NCBI RefSeq assembly: GCF_000385135.1
Contig: NZ_ARQM01000010.1
Location: 1,178,001 to 1,242,000 of the forward strand
DNA from: Promicromonospora sukumoe 327MFSha3.1
GTDB lineage: Bacteria > Actinomycetota > Actinomycetes > Actinomycetales > Cellulomonadaceae
Direction: 5' to 3'
Length of the DNA: 64,000 nucleotides
Part shown: piece after piece, positions 43,404-51,394 of the stretch
Numbering within the stretch: position 1 is the stretch's first letter
Layout of the letters: each line of letters starts with the position of its first letter
Notes under the pieces: model-generated
Seen by the model: the letters and a program-made list of their open reading frames with translations, nothing else
What the model was told of the DNA's origin: nothing
The model's database searches: none
Translations under genes and position numbers: made by a program

Positions 43404-44192
43404 ATGACCCAGCCCGACGACGGGACCGCCGCGACCGGCCCACAGGACCAGCCGGCGCCCGACCAGCCGACGACGGAGCAGCCCGCTCCCTCCCAGCCGA
43501 CGGCGGAGCAGCCGGCGGCCGAGCAGCCGACGTCGCCCTACGGGCCCGCGTCCCCGACGCCGCCCGCCGGGCCGGTCTACGGCCACCCCGTGCAGCACCT
43601 GCCGGGTCCGCCGGTCCCGCCGGTCCAGGACGCCGCGGCCCACCCGGGGCAGCAGGCCTCGGGCCAGCCGGCCGAGTACCCGTCCGGCCAGTACGCCTCG
43701 GGCCAGCCGGCCGAGTACCCGTCCGGCCAGTACGCCTCGGGCCAGTTCGCCCCTGGCCAGCCGGCCCAGTACCAGTCGGGTCAGTACCCCACCGGGCAGT
43801 ACCCCACGGGCCAGTACCCCACGGGCCAGTACCCCACGGGCCAGTACACCTCCGGGCAGTACCCCTCCGGCCAGGTCCAGCCGTACCAGCCGCAGTACCA
43901 GTACGGCTACGCGCCCGCGCCGCCGAAGAACGACCTGGGCGTCTGGTCGCTGGTGACGGGCATCCTGAGCTGGATCATGTGCCCGCTCGTGCTGGGCATC
44001 GTCGCGATCTTCACCGGGAACGCGAGCCGCAAGGCGGTCCGCGAGGGACTGGCGAACAACCCCGGCTCGGCGACGGCGGGGCTGGTCCTCGGCTGGATCA
44101 ACGTGGGCCTCTTCGGCCTCGGGGTGGTCGTGTGGATCATCTTCGTGTTCTTCGGGCTGCTCGGCGCCGCGTTCTCCGTGTCCCAGTCGTGA
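43404..44192 (+). CDS. DUF4190 membrane protein, copy 3 of 4, with pentapeptide-repeat-like tail
   Basis: 262 residues, the longest copy, starting [14 protein letters not shown]. The cytoplasmic N-terminus of about 170 residues is low complexity, with [13 protein letters not shown] repeated twice and QYPTG-type units six times. The membrane part is [20 protein letters not shown], then [20 protein letters not shown] and [20 protein letters not shown]. The repeats are near-identical at the DNA level, so length variation between strains is likely. Confidence 0.88.
   Translation: MTQPDDGTAATGPQDQPAPDQPTTEQPAPSQPTAEQPAAEQPTSPYGPASPTPPAGPVYGHPVQHLPGPPVPPVQDAAAHPGQQASGQPAEYPSGQYASGQPAEYPSGQYASGQFAPGQPAQYQSGQYPTGQYPTGQYPTGQYPTGQYTSGQYPSGQVQPYQPQYQYGYAPAPPKNDLGVWSLVTGILSWIMCPLVLGIVAIFTGNASRKAVREGLANNPGSATAGLVLGWINVGLFGLGVVVWIIFVFFGLLGAAFSVSQS
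43656..43745 (+). repeat. 39-bp tandem repeat inside DUF4190 copy 3
   Basis: Two identical 39-bp units (43656-43694, 43695-43733) plus 12 bp of a third. Each encodes [13 protein letters not shown]. The perfect identity implies recent duplication. Confidence 0.9.
43782..43871 (+). repeat. 15-bp tandem repeat (six units) inside DUF4190 copy 3
   Basis: Six 15-bp units beginning CAGTAC, from 43782 to 43871; the units at 43797, 43812 and 43827 are identical. They encode [10 protein letters not shown] and QYPSG. Confidence 0.88.
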
Positions 44193-44271
44193 GCGGCGGC
44201 CCACGCACGCGCGCGGCCCGGCCGCGTGTTGCGGCACACAGCGTCCCGCGTACCCGGTGGAAGGTGGAAGC

Positions 44272-44793
44272 ATGACCCAGCCCGACGAGTGGAAGTCGCC
44301 CTACGACCCGCCCGCCCAGCCCGCCGACCGCGGCGCCCAGCCGGGGCCGGAGCAGCCGGCACCGCCCAGCCCCTACGGGCAGCCCGACCCGCAGGGGCAG
44401 CCGTACGGGGCCCAGCCCTATCCGGCGCAGCCGTACCCCGGCCAGCCCTACCAGTACGGTGCCCCCTACGGCTACGCCGCCCCGCCCGAGAAGAACGCCC
44501 TGGGTGTCTGGTCCCTCGTGCTCGGCATCCTGAGCGTCCTCATGCTGTTCAGCTGCGGGGTCGGGTTCCTCGCCGGCATCCCGGCGGTCATCACCGGGCA
44601 CCTGAGCCGCAAGGCGCAGAAGGAGGGCCTGGCGGACAACGGCGGCATGGGCCTGGCCGGGCTCATCACGGGCTGGGTCACGGTCGGCCTGACTCTCCTC
44701 GCGGTGGTCGGGCTCGTCATCCTGTTCAGCATCCCGGAGTTCCGGGAGGGCTTCTTCAGCGAGACGACCTCCAGCTACAGCTACGAGTACTGA
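44272..44793 (+). CDS. DUF4190 membrane protein, copy 4 of 4
   Basis: 173 residues, the shortest copy, from ATG 44272 (GGTGGAAGC upstream), starting MTQPDEWKSPYDPPAQPADR. The N-terminus is Pro/Gln/Tyr-rich. The membrane part is NALGVWSLVLGILSVLMLFS, then TGHLSRKAQKEGLADNGGMG and LAGLITGWVTVGLTLLAVVG. The tail ends SSYSYEY. The next gene is convergent with a 23-bp gap. Confidence 0.88.
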   Translation: MTQPDEWKSPYDPPAQPADRGAQPGPEQPAPPSPYGQPDPQGQPYGAQPYPAQPYPGQPYQYGAPYGYAAPPEKNALGVWSLVLGILSVLMLFSCGVGFLAGIPAVITGHLSRKAQKEGLADNGGMGLAGLITGWVTVGLTLLAVVGLVILFSIPEFREGFFSETTSSYSYEY

Positions 44794-44816
44794 GCCGACG
44801 CACGGCCGGCCGCGCG

Positions 44817-46223
44817 TCACGCACCCGCGGCCGCGTCGGCCACGTACCCGTCGGGCCGCACCAGCAGGGTGGTCGCGCCGCCGTCGGTCCGGCGGGTCAC
44901 GACGCGCTCGGCGGGGTCCACCTCGCCGAGCGCCGCGGGCAGGTCCGGCGTCGGCGCCCCGGCCGGTGCGACCAGCACGAACCGGCCCGCGCGGAGCGCC
45001 TCGGCCAGCCGCGTGCCGCCCTCGAGCGGCAGGTCGCGTGCCCGCGTGCCGACCAGCGGGTGCGCCCCGCGCGGGCGGGGGTAGGCGACACCGAGCGCGG
45101 ACACGGTGAGCGCCGCCCGGCGCCGCACGGGCGCCACCCGCGACACCAGGCCGACGACGCCGCTCCGCACCGCCGCGACGAACGCGCCCGGCAGGGTGGC
45201 GACCCGCAGGATCCCGCCGCTGGTACGCAGCACCTCGCGGCCCACGGGGTGCCGCTCGCCGTCGTAGCTGTCCAGCACCGCGTCGGCCGCGTCGTCGGGC
45301 AGCCGGAGCGCGGCGGCGAGCTTCCAGCCGAGATTGGCGGCGTCCTGCATTCCCGTGTTCATGCCCATGCCGCCTGCCGGGCTGTGCACGTGCGCGGCGT
45401 CGCCGGCGAGGAAGACCCGGCCGGCGCGGTAGGTGGGGGCCTGCCGCTCGTCGGCGTGGAAGCGGGACAGGAAGCGCGCGTCCGTCATGCCGAAGTCGTC
45501 GTGCAGCGTGGCGCGCGCGATCGCGCGGACCTCGTCGAGGTCGACGGGCTCGTCCTCGCCCACGTCGCGGTTGCCGTGCCAGCCGATGAACCGGTACCAG
45601 CCGTCGCCGAACGGGACGAGGAACCCGAGCGAGTCGTTCGCGGCGGCGACCGTGAGCAGGTCGGCAGGCCGGCGCGCCAGCCGCACGTCGGCCAGGACCA
45701 TCGACCGGATCACGGCCCGGCCGGGGAACGGGATGCCGACGGCGGCGCGCACCGTGGACCGTGCGCCGTCGGTACCCACGACGTACCGGGCGGTCAGGGT
45801 CGACCCGTCGGCGAGCGTGACCGTGACGCCGTCGGCGTCCTGGGCGAGGTCGCTGACCTGCGTGTCGTGCCGGAGGACGGCACCGGCCTCCTCGGCGCGT
45901 CGGCGCAGCAGCCGCTCCACCTCGTACTGGGGCGTGACCAGCACGTATCGGAACCGGGACGGCAGGTCGGCCAGGTCGATGGTCAGACGCTGGAAGAGCC
46001 GCAGGCTGCCGACCTGCTGCCCGGTGGTGAGCAGCTCGTCCGCCAGCCCGCGCGCGTCCAGCGTCTCCATGCTGCGGGCGTGCACGGCGAACGCGCGGGT
46101 CAGGTTGCTCAGCCCCGCCGGCCGCTTCTCCAGCACGAGCACGCGAGCCCCGGCGGTGGCCAGGTCCCCGGCCAGCAGCAGGCCGGTGGGCCCGGCTCCG
46201 ACGACGATGACGTCCGTGTCCAT
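44817..46223 (-). CDS. FAD-dependent aromatic-ring monooxygenase
   Basis: 468 residues from ATG 46223 with AGGAGG upstream. PHBH/RdmE-type flavoprotein hydroxylase: the dinucleotide fold VIVVGAGPTGLLLAGDLA, the DG motif VGTDGARSTVRAAVGIPFPG, and the GD motif RVFLAGDAAHVHSPAGGMGM then NTGMQDAANLGWKLA. A C-terminal thioredoxin-like region is short. Such enzymes hydroxylate phenols or polyketides, or inactivate antibiotics such as rifampicin; substrate unknown. It is divergent from a TetR gene with an operator-rich gap, so inducible expression is likely. Confidence 0.92.
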   Translation of the reverse strand: MDTDVIVVGAGPTGLLLAGDLATAGARVLVLEKRPAGLSNLTRAFAVHARSMETLDARGLADELLTTGQQVGSLRLFQRLTIDLADLPSRFRYVLVTPQYEVERLLRRRAEEAGAVLRHDTQVSDLAQDADGVTVTLADGSTLTARYVVGTDGARSTVRAAVGIPFPGRAVIRSMVLADVRLARRPADLLTVAAANDSLGFLVPFGDGWYRFIGWHGNRDVGEDEPVDLDEVRAIARATLHDDFGMTDARFLSRFHADERQAPTYRAGRVFLAGDAAHVHSPAGGMGMNTGMQDAANLGWKLAAALRLPDDAADAVLDSYDGERHPVGREVLRTSGGILRVATLPGAFVAAVRSGVVGLVSRVAPVRRRAALTVSALGVAYPRPRGAHPLVGTRARDLPLEGGTRLAEALRAGRFVLVAPAGAPTPDLPAALGEVDPAERVVTRRTDGGATTLLVRPDGYVADAAAGA

Positions 46224-46243
46224 GGTGTCCTCCTGGTGTGCGC

Positions 46244-46330
46244 GGTCAACGGGTGTTTGCCAACGCTTGTTGACCAACGTAGCCGACCGCCCGGACCGTG
46301 GTCAACGGATGTTGGCCTACAGTTGTTGGC
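46244..46330. promoter_or_regulatory. cluster of four TetR-type operator half-palindromes
   Basis: Four copies of GGTCAAC-N4-GTTGGCC-like sites lie in the 107-bp gap: 46244-46261 (GTTTGCC variant), 46259-46275 (reverse orientation), 46300-46317 (best match) and 46314-46330 (GGCCTAC variant). The last ends directly at the TetR ATG. The sites overlap in pairs, so two repressor pairs could bind and control both divergent genes. Confidence 0.65.
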
Positions 46331-46903
46331 ATGACAGAGACGGATGCCCCGCGCCGCCGGTCCGACGCCACCCGCGCGGCGATCCTGGCGGCGGCCCGGG
46401 AGCGCTTCGCGGCCGACGGCTACGAGCGCGCCACGGTGCGCGCCATCGCGCAGGACGCCGGCATCGACCCGTCGATGGTGATGCGCTACTACGGCTCCAA
46501 GGAGGGCCTGTTCGCGGCAGTCATCGACGTCGAGCTGGTGCTCCCGGGCCTGGCCGAGATCCCGGTGGACGACGTCGGCACCGTGCTGGTGGGTCACTTC
46601 CTGGACCTCTGGGAGCACGACAGCGTGCTGCAGACCCTGCTGCGGGTGGGCGTGACCAACGAGGCGGGCGCCGAGCGGATGCGCGGCGTGTTCTCCGGCC
46701 AGATCCTGCCGCTCGCCGAGCGGTTCGTGGTGACCCGGGCCGACGCCGCGCGCCGGGCCGCGCTGGTGGCCTCGCAGGTGCTCGGCATGGCCCTGGTGCG
46801 CTACGTGCTGCGGTTCGGGCCCGCCGCGCAGATGTCGCGGGCGGACCTGGTGGCCTGGGTGGGGCCCACGGTGCAGCGGTACCTCACCGCGCCGGAGCCG
46901 TGA
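46331..46903 (+). CDS. TetR/AcrR-family transcriptional regulator
   Basis: 190 residues from ATG 46331. The helix-turn-helix is RAAILAAARERFAADGYERA, then AIAQDAGIDPSMVMRYYGSK. The C-terminal domain (LLRVGVTNEAGAERMRGVFS; QVLGMALVRYVLRFGP) is of the TetR_C type found in actinobacterial regulators. It is divergent from the FAD monooxygenase and presumably represses it and itself through the operator cluster. Confidence 0.9.
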   Translation: MTETDAPRRRSDATRAAILAAARERFAADGYERATVRAIAQDAGIDPSMVMRYYGSKEGLFAAVIDVELVLPGLAEIPVDDVGTVLVGHFLDLWEHDSVLQTLLRVGVTNEAGAERMRGVFSGQILPLAERFVVTRADAARRAALVASQVLGMALVRYVLRFGPAAQMSRADLVAWVGPTVQRYLTAPEP

Positions 46904-47000
46904 CGGGCGGCGGGGGTGCCGTGATTCACGTTGCGCCCCGGCGTCGTCCCATGTCAGGCTGTGTGCGCTCCTGCGGGTGTGCCGCGCGTGTGAGGGAGCG

Positions 47001-47054
47001 ATGACAAGGACTGTGATGACAGGCATCTCCCGGTACGAGAACACCTCGCGCTGA
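47001..47054 (+). CDS. leader peptide (uORF) of the ABC-F gene
   Basis: ATG 47001, with GAGGGA upstream, encodes 17 residues, MTRTVMTGISRYENTSR, and stops at 47052-47054, exactly where the attenuator-like hairpin begins. Short leader ORFs before ABC-F resistance genes in Gram-positive bacteria allow antibiotic-stalled ribosomes to prevent termination. The peptide lies 62 bp before the ABC-F start. Confidence 0.7.
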   Translation: MTRTVMTGISRYENTSR

Positions 47055-47085
47055 CGCCTGCCCTCCGCAGAGGGCACCGGGCGTC
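47053..47085 (+). terminator. attenuator-like hairpin before the ABC-F gene
   Basis: Stem GACGCC-TGCCCTC (47053-47065), loop CGCA, then GAGGGCA and GGCGTC (47070-47085), with a three-base bulge. The left arm overlaps the uORF stop. An upstream GGCGTC at 46940-46945 could pair with the left arm as an antiterminator. A ribosome stalled on the uORF would disturb the stem. Confidence 0.6.
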
Positions 47086-47115
47086 GGCACCAGCCACCAC
47101 CCGGGAGTCCTTGCT

Positions 47116-48789
47116 GTGTTGTCCAACCCTTCTGTCGTGCTGCACGACGTCACCTTTGCCTGGCCCGACGGCGCCGTCGCGCTCGACCACGTCTCCGGCG
47201 CCTTCGGCCGCGGCCGCACCGGCCTGACCGGCCTCAACGGAGCCGGCAAGTCCACGCTGCTGCGCGTCGTCGCCGGCCTGCTGCCGCCCACGTCGGGCCG
47301 CGTGTCGCTGAGCGGCACCGCCGACTACCTGCCGCAGCGCATCACGCTCGACGTGCACGCCACGGTCGCCGACCTGCTCGGCATCACACCCGTCGTGCGG
47401 GCGCTGCGCGCCATCGAGTCGGGCGACGTCGACGAGGCGCACTTCGACGTCGTCGGCGACGACTGGGACGTCGAGGAGCGGGCCGTCGCGCTGCTCTCGG
47501 CGACCGGTCTGCCCACCGGCCTCGACCGCTCGGTCGCCACCCTGTCCGGCGGCGAGACCATGCTGACCGCGATCACCGGCGTGCGGCTGCGCCAGTCCAG
47601 CGGCGCCGCCTCCGTCGCGCTGCTCGACGAGCCGACCAACAACCTGGACGGCGCCGCGCGCGAGCGCCTGTACGAGCTGGTCAGGGGCTGGCGGGGCGCG
47701 CTGGTGGTCGTCTCGCACGACCTGGCGCTGCTGGAGCTGATGGACGACACGGCCGAGCTGCGCGCCGGGTCCCTGACGACGTTCGGCGGCCCGTACTCGG
47801 AGTACCGGGCCTGGCTCCAGGTGCAGCAGGAGGCCGCCGCGCAGACGCTGCGCGCGGCCGAGCAGACGCTGCGCCGCGAGAAGCGGCAGCGGATCGAGGC
47901 CGAGGAGCGCATCGCGCACAGCGAGCGCAAGGGCCGCAAGGACGTCGCGAACAGCAAGTACGTCAAGGCGGTGATCAACGACCGGCGCAACAGCGCGGAG
48001 AAGTCGGCCGGTGCGCGGCGCGGGATGCTGGACGACAAGGTGGACGCCGCACGTGCCGCCGTCGACCTGGCGGAGCGCGCGGTGCGCGACGACGACCGGA
48101 TCTCGGTGGTGCTGCCCGACCCGGACGTGCCGGCCGGGCGCCGGCTGGCGGTGCTGCGGGGCGCGGACGGCCGGGAGGTCGTGGTCCAGGGTCCGGAGCG
48201 GATCGCGCTGACGGGCCCGAACGGCGTCGGCAAGACGACGCTCCTGGAGCGCCTGCTGTCGGGCGCGGACGGCGGATCGGTCAGCGGGACCGACGGCGGC
48301 GCGGACGGCGGCGGCGCGGACGGCGAGGTCGACGGCGAGGCGGCGTTCGCGTCGGGTGAGCTGCTGACCGAGCGCGCGGCGTACCTGCCGCAGCGGGTCG
48401 ACGTGCTGCCGGATGCGTCGTCGGTGCTGGACGCGGTGCGCGAGGGCGCGCCGCACGTGCCGCCGGGGGAGCTGCGCAACCTGCTGGCGCGGTTCCTGGT
48501 GCGGGGCGCGGCGGTGGACCGGCCGGTGGCGACGCTGTCGGGCGGCGAGCGGTTCCGGGTGGCGCTGGCGAGCCTGCTGCTGGCGGACCCGCCGGCGCAG
48601 CTCCTGGTGCTGGACGAGCCGACGAACAACCTCGACATCGCGAGCACCGACCAGCTCGTCGACGCATTGTCCGCCTACCGGGGCGCGCTGCTGGTGGTGA
48701 GCCACGACTCGGCGTTCCTGGAGCGGCTCGGCCTGGACGCCGAGATCCGGCTCGACGCCGCGGGCAACCTGACGCACGTGCGTGCCTGA
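47116..48789 (+). CDS. ABC-F family ATPase (antibiotic-resistance/ribosome-protection type)
   Basis: 557 residues from GTG 47116. Two ABC cassettes without membrane helices: Walker A GLNGAGKST and GPNGVGKTT, signatures LSGGE and LSGGER, Walker B VALLDEPTNNLD and LVLDEPTNNLD. The interdomain linker is highly basic (RREKRQRIEAEERIAHSERK) as in ABC-F proteins that enter the ribosomal E site. The Gly/Asp-rich insertion after GADGGSVSG is unusual. The upstream leader peptide and hairpin strongly suggest antibiotic-inducible expression. Which drug class is unknown. Confidence 0.9.
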   Translation: MLSNPSVVLHDVTFAWPDGAVALDHVSGAFGRGRTGLTGLNGAGKSTLLRVVAGLLPPTSGRVSLSGTADYLPQRITLDVHATVADLLGITPVVRALRAIESGDVDEAHFDVVGDDWDVEERAVALLSATGLPTGLDRSVATLSGGETMLTAITGVRLRQSSGAASVALLDEPTNNLDGAARERLYELVRGWRGALVVVSHDLALLELMDDTAELRAGSLTTFGGPYSEYRAWLQVQQEAAAQTLRAAEQTLRREKRQRIEAEERIAHSERKGRKDVANSKYVKAVINDRRNSAEKSAGARRGMLDDKVDAARAAVDLAERAVRDDDRISVVLPDPDVPAGRRLAVLRGADGREVVVQGPERIALTGPNGVGKTTLLERLLSGADGGSVSGTDGGADGGGADGEVDGEAAFASGELLTERAAYLPQRVDVLPDASSVLDAVREGAPHVPPGELRNLLARFLVRGAAVDRPVATLSGGERFRVALASLLLADPPAQLLVLDEPTNNLDIASTDQLVDALSAYRGALLVVSHDSAFLERLGLDAEIRLDAAGNLTHVRA

Positions 48790-48831
48790 GGCGTACGTGA
48801 TTACCCTGATGCGCCATTTTTCACCCCGGTT

Positions 48832-48849
48832 GTACGGTCTCTTTACTTA
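48832..48849 (+). promoter_or_regulatory. shared upstream element of the first chitinase gene
   Basis: GTACGGTCTCTTTACTTA lies 27 bp before the ATG. An 18-bp sequence differing at three positions sits 29 bp before the second chitinase. It could be a common promoter or operator. Confidence 0.45.
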
Positions 48850-48876
48850 TCCGACCGACATCTTCGGGAGACGACG

Positions 48877-49890
48877 ATGAAGACCAACCCGAGGCGCCTG
48901 GCACTGCTCGGCGCCGTGACCGCGATGGTCCTGGCCGGCAGCGGCATGGTCGGCGCCGGCGCGATGGAGCTCGCCGGCCCGCGGACCGACGTGCAGGCGG
49001 AGCCGCAGGCCCTGGCGGAGAAGATGCCCGGTGCGCCCTACCTGTACCTGGGCTGGGGCGACCCGCAGAGCGCCACCTCGGTGATGAGCGAGACCGGGGT
49101 CTCGGCGTTCACCATGGCGTTCATGCTGTCGTCCGGCGGCTGCACGCCCGCGTGGGACGGCCAGCGCCCGCTGACCGGCGGCACCGACGAGCAGACGATC
49201 GACGCGATCAAGGCCGCGGGCGGCCAGGTGCAGATCTCGTTCGGCGGCTACTCGGGCAACAAGCTGGGCCCGAACTGCTCCAGCCCGGAGGCGTTCGCCG
49301 GTGCGGTGCAGCAGGTCATCGACGCGCACGGGCCCGACGTCGTGGACTTCGACATCGAGAACACCGACGAGTACGAGGACTACGCCGTCCAGGACCGCAT
49401 CCTCCAGGGGATCGCGATCGTCAAGCAGAACAACCCTGGCGTGAAGGCCGTCGTGACGATCCCGACCACGACGACCGGGCCCGGCGGGGCGGGCTCGCGC
49501 CTCATCACGCGCGCCGCCGAGCTGGGCACGCCGATCGACAACTACACGATCATGACGTTCGACTTCGGCGGCTCCGACATGGTGGCCGACACGATCAACG
49601 CCGCTGAGGGCCTGAAGGACCAGCTCAAGGCGGCGAACGGCTGGTCCGACGCCGAGGCGTACTCGTACTCCGGGATCTCCGGCATGAACGGGCTGTCCGA
49701 CGTCGGCGAGACCACCACGCCCGCGCAGTGGACCGAGATCCGGGACTGGGCGAGCTCCAACGGGCTGACCCGGTTCGCGTACTGGGCCGTGAACCGCGAC
49801 CGCGGCTGCGAGGGCGGCGGCGTGACGTCCAACTGCAGCGGCATCGCGCAGGAGGACCTCGAGTTCACGCGGATCACCGCGGGGTTCTGA
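48877..49890 (+). CDS. secreted GH18 chitinase, single domain
   Basis: 337 residues. A signal peptide (RRLALLGAVTAMVLAGSGMV) is followed by a short linker and a GH18 barrel starting MPGAPYLYLGWGDPQSATSV. The family motif is VVDFDIENTDE, with catalytic Glu161 and Asp157/Asp159; the QISFGGYSGN strand is also conserved. Expected to hydrolyse chitin outside the cell. It is a paralogue of the next gene (very similar catalytic domain), but has no binding domain. Followed by a hairpin terminator, so it is a separate unit. Confidence 0.93.
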   Translation: MKTNPRRLALLGAVTAMVLAGSGMVGAGAMELAGPRTDVQAEPQALAEKMPGAPYLYLGWGDPQSATSVMSETGVSAFTMAFMLSSGGCTPAWDGQRPLTGGTDEQTIDAIKAAGGQVQISFGGYSGNKLGPNCSSPEAFAGAVQQVIDAHGPDVVDFDIENTDEYEDYAVQDRILQGIAIVKQNNPGVKAVVTIPTTTTGPGGAGSRLITRAAELGTPIDNYTIMTFDFGGSDMVADTINAAEGLKDQLKAANGWSDAEAYSYSGISGMNGLSDVGETTTPAQWTEIRDWASSNGLTRFAYWAVNRDRGCEGGGVTSNCSGIAQEDLEFTRITAGF

Positions 49891-49907
49891 CCGCGCCACC
49901 CCGCCCA

Positions 49908-49942
49908 AGGGCACCGGTTCGCAGCCTGTGAGCCGGTGCCCT
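49908..49942 (+). terminator. terminator after the first chitinase gene
   Basis: AGGGCACCGG (49908-49917) pairs with CCGGTGCCCT (49933-49942); three more base pairs, including a wobble, extend the stem. It starts 18 bp after the stop. Confidence 0.75.
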
Positions 49943-50015
49943 GCGTCGTCCGGGAGCGGGAACCTGTGTGGTGCCTGTACGGGTAAGCCCCAATGTTGCG
50001 GGTGTCAAAGAAGTC

Positions 50016-50033
50016 GTACGTTCTCCTCACTTA
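50016..50033 (+). promoter_or_regulatory. shared upstream element of the second chitinase gene
   Basis: GTACGTTCTCCTCACTTA, 29 bp before the ATG, matches the element at 48832-48849 at 15 of 18 positions. Confidence 0.45.
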
Positions 50034-50062
50034 CAGGCTTGAAAGTTTTGAGGAGGACGACC

Positions 50063-51394
50063 ATGCAAGCACGTCTACGGCGCCGTGTCCTCGGTGGCCT
50101 CGCGACACTGTCCCTGGCCTTGGCCACCGCGCTCACGCTCGGCGCCGTCGCGCCGGCCGCGCAGGCGGCGACGGGTGCCATCACCGGCTACGGCGGCAAG
50201 TGCGTCGACGTCGCGGCGGCCAGCTCGGCCAACGGGACGCAGATCCAGCTCTACGGCTGCAACGGCACGAACGCCCAGAGCTGGGACGTCCGCACCGACG
50301 GCACGGTCCGGGCGCTCGGCAAGTGCCTCGACGTCGCGGACGCGAGCACCGCGAACGGCGCCCGGATCCAGCTCTGGGACTGCAACAGCAGCGCGGCGCA
50401 GCGCTGGACAGCGGGCTCGGACGGCACCCTGCGCGCGCTCGGCAAGTGCCTGGACGCGACGGGGCCGAGCTCCGCGGACGGCACCCCGCTCCAGCTCTGG
50501 GACTGCTTCGCGGGCGCCAACCAGCGCTGGACCCTGCCGTCCGGTGGCGGCAACCCGGAGCCGAACCCGGCGAAGATGCCGGGCGCGCCCTACCTGTACC
50601 TGGGCTGGGGCAACCCGCCGAGCGCGACGTCGGTGATGAGCCAGACGGGCGTGCGGGCCTTCACCATGGCGTTCATCCTGTCGTCCGGGGGCTGCAACCC
50701 CGCGTGGGACGGCAGCCGCCCCCTGACCGGCGGCGTCGACCAGCAGACGATCAACGCGATCAAGGCCGCCGGTGGCCAGGTGCAGATCTCGTTCGGCGGC
50801 TGGTCCGGCAACAAGCTCGGCCCCAACTGCTCGACGCCGGCCGCCTACGCCGGGGCCGTGCAGCAGGTCATCAACGCGCACCAGCCGAACGTCGTGGACT
50901 TCGACATCGAGAACTCCGACGAGTTCGAGAACTACACGGTGCAGGACCGCATCCTCCAGGGCCTGATCATCGTCAAGCAGAACAACCCGAACGTGAAGAT
51001 CGCCGTGACGATCGGCACGGGCCGCGGCGGCCCGGAGGGCGCGGGCACCCGGCTGATCAACCGGGCCGCGCAGCTCGGGGTCCCGATCGACAACTACACG
51101 ATCATGCCGTTCAACTTCGGCTCCTCGAACATCACGCAGGACACGATCAACGCGTCCGAGGGCCTGAAGAACCAGCTCAAGGCGGCCAACGGCTGGACGG
51201 ACGCCCAGGCGTACGCCCACATGGGCATCTCCGGCATGAACGGGAGCTCCGACCAGGGCGAGGTCACCACCACCGCCGCCTGGACGCAGATCCGTGACTA
51301 CGCCCGCAACAACGGCCTGACGCGCCTCGCGTTCTGGTCCGTCAACCGGGACCAGCCCGGGTTCGAGTTCACGCGCATCACGGGAGGCTTCTGA
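50063..51394 (+). CDS. secreted GH18 chitinase with N-terminal ricin-B-type (CBM13) domain
   Basis: 443 residues from ATG 50063 (GAGGAGGACGACC upstream). A signal peptide ends at AAQAA. Residues about 36-155 carry three QxW-type repeats (IQLYGCNGTNAQSW, IQLWDCNSSAAQRW, LQLWDCFAGANQRW), the trefoil of CBM13/ricin-B lectins. After the linker GGGNPEPNPAKMPG comes the catalytic domain, with VVDFDIENSDE, Glu283 as acid. It likely arose by duplication of its neighbour plus domain gain. It shares one base (TGATG) with the next gene, forming an operon. Confidence 0.93.
   Translation: MQARLRRRVLGGLATLSLALATALTLGAVAPAAQAATGAITGYGGKCVDVAAASSANGTQIQLYGCNGTNAQSWDVRTDGTVRALGKCLDVADASTANGARIQLWDCNSSAAQRWTAGSDGTLRALGKCLDATGPSSADGTPLQLWDCFAGANQRWTLPSGGGNPEPNPAKMPGAPYLYLGWGNPPSATSVMSQTGVRAFTMAFILSSGGCNPAWDGSRPLTGGVDQQTINAIKAAGGQVQISFGGWSGNKLGPNCSTPAAYAGAVQQVINAHQPNVVDFDIENSDEFENYTVQDRILQGLIIVKQNNPNVKIAVTIGTGRGGPEGAGTRLINRAAQLGVPIDNYTIMPFNFGSSNITQDTINASEGLKNQLKAANGWTDAQAYAHMGISGMNGSSDQGEVTTTAAWTQIRDYARNNGLTRLAFWSVNRDQPGFEFTRITGGF

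Noticed and set aside
43656-43871. Tandem repeats considered as CRISPR-like
   Set aside because: Units are contiguous, lie within a coding frame and encode low-complexity peptide repeats; there are no spacers.
48790-50062. DasR-type boxes before the chitinase genes
   Set aside because: Looked for TGGTCTAGACCA-like sequences in both leaders; none found. Only the 18-bp shared element is visible.
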